64,000 nucleotides of DNA from Mastigias papua (lineage: Eukaryota > Cnidaria > Scyphozoa > Rhizostomeae > Mastigiidae). Shown one piece after another: positions 21,996-33,900 of this stretch. The notes beneath the pieces were generated by a model, which did no database searches, was not told where the DNA came from, and saw only the letters and a list, made by a program, of their open reading frames with translations. The translations under genes and the position numbers were made by a program. The DNA lies in the NCBI GenBank assembly GCA_964019165.1, contig OZ025267.1:4759269-4823268 (forward strand). The letters are read 5' to 3'. Position 1 is the stretch's first letter. Each line of letters starts with the position of its first letter.

Positions 21996-24900
21996 ATGGT
22001 ACGAACGTGTTGCAGTCAAAAATCTAGTTTGGTAACTATGATAGCATTGACAACGACATTTTTCTTTGCTGAGATTGCAGTGGGCTATGGGACCAATTCG
22101 ATGGCATTAGTTGCTGACTCCTTTCACATGCTGTCTGACGTTGTATCTTTATTCGTTGGTTTTTTTGCTCTTAAGGTATGTCTTCATCATTTTTAGTTAT
22201 TTTATCAGTGACATATAATGGTTGATTAAGCTAATATACGCTTTTTTTGTAAGAAACTCATTTTTGGCCCAGTACACGTTTTTTATACACCGATGGTTCG
22301 AGCCGAACCCTCGAATTATAGTTGGGATGTTCGCCCACAGTCCACCCAGCAGCAAATGGGTACCTGGTGGCAACACTGGGGAAGTTAAAGGCGGCGAGAA
22401 AAGGAGCTGTCCACCCTACCTCACTATGCCAGTGGCTCAGGATAAGTGTCCCTCTAACGGGTACTCCCCCAACGTACGGAATCGTACATGGGACTCACAT
22501 TTACCCTTTTTACACGTTTTTATAAGAAACTCATTTCTAAGAAAGCAGTATTCGACTGGTCAAACACTTACGAAAGCTCAGTACCGAATTTTTGAGACCT
22601 AAGTTGATAACAATTTGAAATTCTAATTTTCAAGCAAGCCCATCATATTTTTTAATTCGTTTACATATGTTTCTTGTGATTCTACACAAACTCAAAAATG
22701 AAAAGTGAAAGTGCGAGAAAATAATCGACCCGCGAGGGATTAGAACCCTCGACCCCTGACTTTGTACGTCAAGTGCCCTACATACTGAGCTATCAGTTTG
22801 AGCCTTGATCAGGTAGGTTATTTTCTCACACTTTCACTTTTCATTTCTCCCAAATCCTGTTGCCTTTACGAACTCGAAAATCCTGGTTATTCTTAAAAAC
22901 TGTTTTCCTGCTCAGGTAGCACTGGACACTTTGGTTCGACATTTTCTCTCGTGTGCTCCCAGCTGAATAGGAAAGTGTAAATGAAATTCACTGTAAGTCA
23001 GGATATCACGAACTCTGTATTACGCAATCAGTGCCAACTATTGGCAGTGGCAATGTTTGATAGATTGGATAAAGAACACAATGTCTAAGGAACAATAGAT
23101 AGATACCGTAAAAACTCCATTAAGCCCTGGAGGGACTTGTATATTTTTGCAGTCCTAGAGGGGGGTTTATTAGAGAGGGGGCTGATTAGAGAGGGCGGCT
23201 TATTATAAACACAAGGCAAACATTTATAAAACTGTTCTTGTGCACTTTCATGGCAAGGTTTATAAAACTAAAACTTTGCTAGTATCTGCGTAGGTTTGTA
23301 CACACTTAGTGAATTACAACAGCCTCATCTTCATCAGAATTATCTGGGTCCATTGTTAGTTGTGGGGCATCTTCTAAAGAAACTTCGTCTTCTGGGATTT
23401 CTTCAAAAGGATCAACATCAGTATCCTCAAGACTTGTAAGGCGCTCAAGTAAATCTTTACATGGGCCATACTTAATTCACATGATTTTATCATCATCAGG
23501 TCCGTCAAGAGACCCACTTAGTGCCCATATTTTGAAGCTCCAGCTAGTGCTTTCTTTCTTTCTTCTTCCTTTTCTTCCTTTGGTATCGGAGGCTAAAGAG
23601 GGGGGCTTAATAGAGAGGGGGCTTAATAGAGAGGGGGCTTACTAGAGAGGGGGCTTAATAGAGCTTTTACGGTAAGGCAAAATAGTATGGCATTACTAGG
23701 TAGCAGGTAGAAATGCAGGTAAAGAATGAATGAACTTCCAAACAGCCTTCGCCAGTTGGACTCTTTCATTACTTTTAAACATAGCCTAAAACAATTTTAT
23801 ATGGACAACTAGAAATTAATTTACGTTTCTAAATTTTTTGACCAGTTATACTTAATTATTATATTTCTTTATTATTGTAACATATCATAGTTTTAGATAC
23901 AGGGCCCTCGTTGATAACAGCACTTCATGTGTTGAAGAGGCTACCCTGTATAAATATTGTCATTATTAGTATGAATCGGAGTATTCGTTTGAGCTCGTAG
24001 AAGCATGGTGGAAGATTGAGCTCTTACTTTTTTCACAATATACTGAATATTCTGTAGAAGCTGTTGTCTCAGTTTTCTTAACAAATACTTAAAATTCCAA
24101 ACTTAAAATTCATGTATGCTCTTGTTCGCAGTAGCCGATTTTGTAAGTCATTGTGCAAATCCTTATGGGGAAGGGGGCATCGATAGTAAATTTGCTGACT
24201 TTTGCAACATAGATCTGCTAACTATCCATATTTTAATTCCCAGAATTGTTCCACTATATGCCAAAATGCCAAGCAGTCTACTTCAGTTGGCCATTTTCCT
24301 TCTGCCCCCCTAAAATCTGCTACTACTTAATTGGGTTGCTTTTTATGATGGAGTGAAATAGCGGCAGGGTTTTGTTCAATCGATTCTACCTTTGCCTCTC
24401 CTAGCTGATCTTCGAACCAACAACTCACAGAGAGGACTGAAGTCACGGAGCAACCTGTTCCAGCTGGCCGAGCGGGCGCTTCAAGCCAGTTCAAAATGCT
24501 AAACTGATACTATGGGGGATGGGGTGGGGCAGCTGCTCCAGATCGTTAAAGCCTCCAACTTTGCGCTGTAATTATTGACTTGCTTCTAGACGGCTGGCTT
24601 GAATGCCATCAAACGATGCATTGACACCTGTGGTATAAATATGAAAGCAATTATTCATCTATTTGGAGGCACTGTACATCGTATTTACACAGAACCGTCA
24701 TAGCCCATTTTATTGATTTACCTCTCTGTTTTACTATTTTTGGTTATGGTTGCCCATTCTTTCATGGAAAGTGTGAAAGCCGGACACACAAAATATTCGC
24801 AAGAAATTGGCATTGCACACATGAGCTACTGAAGTTTTCCATAATGATGAAAGTGCATGGCCAAGGAACCTAAAAATGATAAAAACATCATATCAAATTA

Positions 24901-27900
24901 AATCAAGTAGGAGCAACCTGACATTTGAATAAGGATATTCTGTACAATTAATTAATGAAATGAAGTTAAATTGACAAAATACCTTATATTTCAACTGTAG
25001 ATAGTCCAAAATATTGATATCTACAAAACGCCACAAAAAAATACGAGGACTTCTACCAACGGATTTACATTTTGACTTATGACTTTGCACCCCGCACATG
25101 TGAAATCTCGGACAAAAGTGCTGTACTTTGCAATACGACCTACTGCTACATCATTTGTGATAGATTCTGTTTCTTTCCTTGAACATATTCTTTTGCCGAC
25201 TCCTTGTTGGATGATGTAGACCGGAATTTTGCTCCTCGCTCCCTAACTTGTGACAAATTGTGGGTAAGTAGTGGTTTTCCTTGGGAGGGGGGGGGGTGCA
25301 GTGTAATCTAAGAAAGAAATAGTATAGAAATATGAGAATTTTTACAAAAATGCATAGTGTTACTCATAGTGAAAGATCGTTTATATGAAGGATGAATAGC
25401 GAGGGAGAGATAATACATCCCTGTGCTTCAACTGGATTATTCGAGAATCATTAACCTCGAACTTAGCTGCATTTGCATTTTTGTGTCAACTGCTGTACAC
25501 AAAATACGCTTTGAGCATTAGTAGGAGTAAGTAATGTTTTAACATCCTCTGAGAAAATTACGATATTGAAGAACTTTGATAACAGCATCTCCTTGAGTAC
25601 TTACAATGCCTGCCAAAAGTAGTTGGAATACCCACACAATTGTCTGAATTTCCGACACCTGCCGCTTCTCTGTGACACCAATTAAAATGTAAACACCCTC
25701 CAGGAGCGGCGGAGGGATATTTTGGTGGGGGGGGGGGGCTCTAGTGGAAAGACCATATATGTAGAGGATGTAAATATTGTTGAACACCCCCACTTGTGCT
25801 TTACGTTACAAAATATTGAATAATTTACCGACATGGTTTGCACTATATTACAAGGATCACTGATTATACCTAGAGGTAGATATTCCCTTATAGTGACATT
25901 GGAGCACCCACCATGGTTGGGCTCGATGCATGAGAAAAATTTTTAAAGAAGAATGGCTTTAAAACAATCTCCCAGGCTAAAACTTGACGGAGTAGATTTA
26001 CCGAATAAGTACTAAAACATACTGAATGATAGACAAAGTTTCTAAGTTTCTATATGCAATTGGATTTTCAATAGTGTTTTGAAATTTACAAATTAACAGA
26101 ATGGGTTTTGCACCATAGTTTATCACTGCCATGTATTCATTCTTTCTGCAATGGAAAACAGTCTTTCCCCTATGGCACTTTTTGAAGTGTAATGTTGGTT
26201 TTCCTGCACTGAAAATTTATTTGACTAATAGCTTCAAAATATAACGATTTCTTTCTGCAGAATGGCTGCTGGTAGTTGGAAACTCATAAATCTGAGCAAT
26301 TCACCATTGTGCAAAGAACTTGATCATAAACTTCTAGGTGTTTCATTATATTGAGAATCGCAGTCTCATAAAGCCAATTGAGTGAAAGTTCACATTTACC
26401 GTTTTTCATGGCTTTAACCTCTATGCTCCAATAACCGATAAAACTCTAACTCTACTCTTCTTTTCGAACAATTGCAATGCATTGTTTAGTGTTGTCAAGG
26501 AAGATATTGGAGGGGCTTAATGACTTCAGCAAAGCATTGACAGGTTTTTGTGTTAGCTTTCTTTTCAGCAGGGGCTAGCCAGCTATAATAGGCTATATAA
26601 AAAAGCTATGATAAAGAACACTTCTTGCAAAAGTGGGGATATAGATGTTGACTCGGTAGTGAAAACCCGTAGCTTTATACACACGCATCACTTTTGGCCT
26701 TCGAGTTGCTCACATTTGCTTCATACAACATTGTTTTACGATGGAGATGATGCTATAGCTCGTCTATAGCGTAAATCATAGCGAGTGCTCCAACACTTTT
26801 ATCAGGCGTTGTAGAAGTACGTTGATAGCAGAGTATTCAGAAAACGTGACTTAACACAAGTCTTAAAGAGAGACTTGCATCTTTTTAAATCGTAGAAGTA
26901 TCCGTCTCTTAAAATGCACAGTTCTATCCATAAATCATATGGCTTGCTTTCTAATTAAGAAAGAAAAGAACTGTAACTGCCATAAGAGACACCTAGAACG
27001 TAGACGAATTTAAACATCAATGGAAGCAGACGGTTTACTACCTTACATGAAACAATTTCTCAAATACAGTCCCAGAAGCCAGTTGAAAACAATTGCTCAA
27101 ATACTGTCCAGGAGGCCAGTTGCTTTCAATTATTCGTAGCATGCGAGGCGAGTGATTTGATCGAGAATTTATATGCTGTGTTACTCGTTATTTCATTAGC
27201 TGTTTGATAATTGCCATTGTACTTTGTATAGTTTCGGTTGCCACATCTCTCATTAACTATTTCATTCATATTTGCTCTAGATTTCTCAAGACAAGCGACG
27301 GAGAAATATTAGCAAGAATACATTTGGATGGGTACGAGCAGAAGTTCTCGGTGCCCTGGTCAATTCCGTATTTCTGGTTGCACTATGTTTCTCGATTATG
27401 GTGGAATCATTGAAGAGAATTGTTTCTCCTGAAACAATAGACCAACCGCTCCTTGTTTTGGCGATTGGTGCTGCGGGCCTTCTCATTAACATAATGGGAA
27501 TCTTTATATTCCAAGGTTAGTTTAGGGAAACTCTCTTTTAAGTCAAGCGACCTAGGTGCATTGATATGGTCACAATTACTTCGATCTGTTGGTCTGGTAA
27601 ACGGTATGTTTGATAAATCGCTTTTAAAGGCTGTTTCTGATAAGATTGTAAGAGCCAGGAACATGACGCAGATCCCTTCTGTCGTCGTACAATTCGTTCA
27701 TCAAAGAGGGAATGTTCCCTTTGATCGGGAACAAGTTAACAATTTTCACTTATTCAATTTTCACTTATGTTATTACTTAAAAAGCGCGCAACTTTACACG
27801 ATAAAAATTTTGTGTCAAATGAATATACGATGATTGGTTCATTATGTCCATTTGACCAACCTCTGTTTCTATTCTCTTTTCTGTGATCGGGAGCATCACG

Positions 27901-30900
27901 AGAGTCGGGAACGTTGAACTCAATCCAATTCTACCGACCCTTGCGATTCACAGTCGGTACAGTCGTAAGGATCGAGATGGCAAGAATGTGTTCCCATCAA
28001 GTCAGGAGACTATCGCAGACTGTTGCAGATTGTCGCCAACACTCTTACGATATTATTTGAACAAGCCTTAAGCCCTTGTCAATCGACCCAGCATTTCATC
28101 CAACACTTCACCCAATATTTGATATTATGTTTAGTGATGTTCAATGCATGGGATGGCCAAACAATCCAAAATTCACTGAACATAGAAATGCTAGATAAAA
28201 TGTTGGCTTGTTTTTTATCTCGAGCAAGTTCCCCCTAACATCACTCCACACGGTGTTGAGTGACTGAACATAGTGGTCAAATGGTCGAACATTTCACTGA
28301 CCATACATGTTCAGTGAATGTTGTATGAAATGTTGGTTCGTTTGACCAGGGCTTTACATATCAAGAACTGCCATGGTGTTTCATTTGCTTCTATGTATAG
28401 ATATCGTGTCTTTGACAAACATCCGTCAGCTTCAGTGTTACAAGACCAGTTATATAAAACAGAAACAACTGTACAATCGTCATCAGTAGCTCGCAATTCC
28501 TCAGTAAATACTCTCTGGCTTGACACAGTAGACTGCACCATGATAATGGAAATGCCTACTCTGCATGAATCTTTGTAAGGTCCTAGTTTAATAGGAATTG
28601 AAAAATCCTCTCAATCAAGTTTTGAATTATCCTAGTCAAAATTTAGCAAGAAATGCTCATACGCCAGTTAGTGTCCACAGTGTGTATGGACAATTTGTCA
28701 CGTACGATTTACTCCCAGGTTATAAGAACAAAATATTTCCTTTGAGTATATTAAGAACAAAATATTCATTGATTTTGAAAGGACATATGGGACATGGTCA
28801 CAGCCACGGTGGGCACGGACATAGTCATGGTGGACCTATTGAAACCAATGGTGGTCATCGTGACAGCCATGTAGTACAGTGTGACAGTCATGGTGGACAT
28901 AGCATGAGTTACGTTGGATGTAGCAACAGCCAAGGGGGAGGAGGCAGTTCGAATGAAAATTTACGGATTGGCAATAATAATGGCAAAGTTCTTCGCGATC
29001 AATTCGACTGTGAGTCCGGTATGTATAGCGTTCAGGACGATGTTAAGGGCCAGAGATTCAAAATGAAGGCCGACCCGCAAGGACGCGTAAATAATCCGGA
29101 TACAAGTGCAAGACGAAATGGCAAAAAGGATTCTGAACTAACAACGATTGTCATTGTCAACAAAGTTGTCGCGCGAGATGATGAAATAAAAGTTGAAGTT
29201 GAAAATGGAGACAATGATCCTTCGGATGGGCTGACTGGCAGCCTTGCGGAATCAAAGGTGCATTTGACACCATCGAAGTACAAGATGGGGCTCATGTTGG
29301 CTGCAATACAAGCCAATGAAAATGCAGGGGAAGGAAATGCCGATGAGACTACCAGTAAGTGGCTTTGTTGAGCTTTTAGAATCTAAATTGTTAGATATCA
29401 TAGGCCCATTTACAATATACCAGTACAATTCTAATTCCTGAAATAACTGTGTTGTGTTACAGATAGCTCGATAACGTAGATTCTCTACCTCTGATTCGTC
29501 ATATTAAATGTAATTTTTATTATATGTTAGATGTTAGTTTTTACATTGCACATTCTATTGTGATAAAAAGGCCTATAAGCTCTAAGCATAATGATGACTC
29601 ATTTCCTCCCGTGCTTTCTCCCTCTTCTCTCATAACTATGATTTGAAAGTTAATATCGAAATTAAAGTGTCCTGTATAGCGGTACTCACTGACGCCAATT
29701 AGATGCATAGATAGGAGAACTTAAAGCAGAGCAAGCAATGTAGATTTCCCTACAAAAATGTGATAAGTACAGTATATCCGGTTTTCATTGACCGGCCTAT
29801 TAAGCTATTCGGATAAATACAGTGTCTTCAATTTGATGAAACTATGTAATCAGATTTGAAGCGATATTATTTCTCTTTGACGTCTTATTGGTCTATCTTC
29901 AATTTCACTATTAGACTTAAGGGGTAGGGGTAGACTGGTTCATCAAGCTCACATTCCAATATGCTCTGCAGACTCCTCGCTTTCGGACCCTTGAAATATT
30001 ATACAAGTGTTGAATTTTAGCACTGAATGTAGGATTTCCTTGAAACATAACTGAACGCACAGTGGAGATAATGCAATGGTGGCGCTAGCCTCCTCAGACT
30101 GGGAACGGGAGTTTTAGTAGCCCACGCCCTTTTAAGGGCCACTACGTTTGGGACCATGCTTTTTAATACAAGAGTGTAAACAGAGTACACGACTGGAGGG
30201 TGATAAAGAGCAATCATATGACATAACAAGGAACTAAACCAGACCCTTGTTGAAAATCTGCCATCCCTCCAAATCTTTGTTCACGAATTCAGGTGAGTTG
30301 AAACAGTTGACTCTGGAGAGAACTGGGACACACTTCCCCCCAGTTCAGCCTGTGCCACCGCCACTGAGAGAACGGACAGGATAGCCAGCTCACTAGTTTC
30401 AAGATCATGTGGCCGGTGTCGAGCTCTTAAAAGCTCATGGGTATTTGAGCACAACCATTCCACTCGTGATTGTGGAGAGATGTTATTTTTATTAATGATG
30501 TCTCTGAATACCCCCTGACCTGTTTATTGATTTGCCTTACAGGCACTGAAGGAACTTCATCACCATCTAAGAAGCAGAAAACCAGTGATCAAATGAACAT
30601 TAGAGGTGTTTACTTGCATATTCTTGGTGATGCATTAGGTTCCGTAATTGTTATATGCAGTGCTGTGGCAATTTATATCGGGAGTGGAGATTGGACATTG
30701 TATGTTGATCCAGGCATGAGGTATGAATCTGCTATTTGCTCTATACTGAATTGAGGTAGTCCATACTTACCGGAAATTTTATACCTGACTTTTCAGATAT
30801 TTTTGTTCCGAATCCGGCCCTTATGATTTGTGATAGTTTGCAGCATTATACAAGAAACCTTGTAGTAATTTGTAACACGTTACAACAGACATATAGGTGA

Positions 30901-33900
30901 TGTGTAGCAAAATATAATAGGTCTTGAAGTAATTGCCCTTTTGTGACTTTTAACGACATATCTGGTCTTTTAGCGATTTGCAACACGATTTACTTATGAT
31001 TTAATTGTGCTGGAATTGAGAGACGGCCTTAAAGAGTTTTCTGATTGCCAATCGAATATATTTTTAAGCAATTGTTTCAGTTTCATTAATAGCACACTGA
31101 AGATGAAAAAATAACCCTTCTTGTTAGCTTTATTAAGGTGAAGGGGGAGCGATGATGAGAAACTAATATGCTTCCGGTTCTGTACCTTTCAACCGTCTTT
31201 TAACTAATTAAATCCCAGTTCAGAATACAGGCACCTTTCGAACCTCCCTGATCTCCATATTCCAGAGGTAAAGATACCAAGGACCTTCATATTCGTAACT
31301 AGTGATTCGATCAGTAAAGTACCAGCATAGACCTAATCATCATCAAACTTCTGTTTCACCTGACACACATTTTGAAACTGACTTCAAGTTAAGTTAATTG
31401 TTAAATGCCACAGGGTTGTTATGTAGTCCCATACTCCTTGTGGCACGTTTGCATTATGTTGTATTGTAATTTGATTAGGAGCATATGAAAAAAATCATCA
31501 CACTGACCCAGTAAATTGCTGCTCAGCATCTTTATCAATTCAGCCACAGAATAGATGCAGCTGACTCTCCTTAGCTTTTAGGTGTATTATTTCATGACAG
31601 ATGTTACCTTCCTTTGCTAAGTATTTCATAGCTTTTCAGGTAAACAAAGTTCAGATAACCTTGATCGTTACTAAGTACTACAGCTTGGTGTAATTGTTTC
31701 ACGGACCATTCAAACCTCCGAAATATGGTGCACTGAAGTACACATATTTCCTTTTATAGGGAATCACTTTGCAATTAACGTATATATAGCTTGCCCAAAA
31801 AGTTGACGAACTTGTACTAGTAAACCGTTTCTAAAAAGGCGAACACCCCAAGAATAGGCTGAACATCCCAAGAACACTACATGAACATGCCATAAAACCC
31901 CAAATTGGAGGCTGAACACATCAAAAATTAATCACAAATAATTTTGGTGCGGGAGGGCTACTTTAGTATTCGGATGTTGGTATTATGTTGGGGTGTTCAG
32001 CCTGTTCTTGCGGTGTTCGCCTTTTTAGAAACGACGACTAGTAAACACAAAATCGCCAAGGAACCTTTCAGGTTCGAATATTCTTTATCACGGCATAACA
32101 ATTGGGGACTAGGGTGCCCACGGCTTGAATTTTGTGTTTTCCTTGTAGCAAGTGCTTTTAGGAGGGTTTGTTTCAATTCAAACTTATAATAGCATTTTGC
32201 ACTTACTATGCATATAGTATTAAAGGTGCATTTTTTAACTACGGAACTATTAAGGAACTTGTGGTACTGCAATGTGGTCAAAGGGGTACAAAAGGGATTT
32301 TAAGAGCTAGCCTTTTCACCAGGCCCTAGAATAGATGTTGGTCTCACTCACTTTGTGGAGTTGCAAATTGAAGCAGTGGATTTGCAATGTGGAAAGTGTA
32401 GATTAGCGAATGGTTCATATCTTTTTACTGAAAGTAGGCCATATTTTAAACTCTGCCTTGAGCTGGTTTCCTTATAAGAAGGTTTAAAATACTTGCATTC
32501 ATAGCATGTATGGATACTCCCAAAGGCGTTCTTTTCATTAATGTTTGTACTTTTCTTTTAAGCATTCTTATGGTGGCAATAATCCTCAAGTCATCTATAC
32601 CACTATGTAAGCAATGTTTGCAAGTATATTTCTCTCTATATGAGATTCAGTTTCAAGCGGTTTACTCTCTATTCGATTCAAACGTATTCTTGTATATATA
32701 CCACCAGCGGGCTATTTCTTAGCATTATTGTAACGTAACTACTGATTCTTGTATTCACTGCTGATGATGACTCTCGTTTGAGTCGAAACGTTTAGTCTCT
32801 GGATATGTCTCCAATATTTCTGAACTTTAATGCATGAAAATATGCCGTTAATATAAATATCAAGACGAAGAAATGTCTCTGTTCCTTGTTGCGATCTTGG
32901 TTCTCAAGTGCAAGACACATAGACATCTCATCTCCAGAAACATCTAAGTACAATTGTCTTTGAAAATCTTACACAAAGTACGTACGTGAGTACTTAACAA
33001 GGAAAAATTCAATTATTTACCATACCAAGGTGAAATCTGCCATCTTTACATCTTACGTTTTGTTTGCTTCTGGCATGGTAAAATAACTTTAGTGTGACGT
33101 ACTTTTAGCATCTTTCTGTGGACCCTTGAAGCCCACTTAGACATCAATTTTGCTGGTAAAGTCTTCTTAAACTTTCAGTATGCTGGAGATATACAGATAT
33201 AAGAATTGTCGTTGTACATGCACTATCTAGATTTTCAATGTTAGTGAGCTGGTTTGTATCTTTCCGACTTGCATTGCGTTTTCACCTGCCTGTTTGTGAG
33301 TAACTTAGTTATAACGCATAGCATTTAGTTTGGCAGATTAGAAACTAAGCATTCGCCGCTTGAATTGACAACTGCAATTAATATAAGATCTATCTGTAAC
33401 TTTAAATTTTATCATTGCAGTGAAAGAGTCAAGTATGATACTTTTACAAACAGTGCCAACTCATATTCAGATTAAAGAACTGGAAGAAAAGCTCCTTGGA
33501 CAGGTAATTAAAATCATCTTCTCGTAGAAACAGGGGTGCAAATGAGGGATGTGAGGGAATCACACGTCCAGTCGCAATTTGATAGGGATAAGTTGGTCGG
33601 TCCCGCTTTGCCACTTTTAGTATTGAATCTCTGTTTATCACACACCAAACAGGTTATAATAACTTTTGCGTAAAATGTGCATGCTTAAGCGCGGTGCAGC
33701 AACGGCACCGAGTTCTATTCCGCAGAATCGATTCATTGTGGTGAAAACTCGGTGTTGAACAAGTTTTCTTCTGCAATGTTGGCTAGAGTTGCAGAGATAT
33801 TTGAGTTGTTTTGTAACAAGGTGCCATCTCCTACCATTTTATATCAAAATGAGATTAGGAGATGATAGTGTTATAGTAATGCAAGTAGCCAATGGATAGA

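Noticed and set aside
22222..22602. 126-codon ORF in intron 1 of the zinc exporter
   Set aside because: It spans a SINE with its target duplications; the same body sequence recurs at 63,872, so it is a repeat.
24455..24520. tRNA-Leu/Ser-like word 'ctggccgagcgggcgcttca'
   Set aside because: No T arm, B box or acceptor stem follows, so a tRNA or SINE call is unsupported.
30058..30366. Possible hAT element (CAGTGGCGGTGGCAC on the minus strand, CAATGGTGGCGC at left)
   Set aside because: Termini match poorly and the flanking 8-mers (AGATAATG and AGAGAACG) agree only in part.
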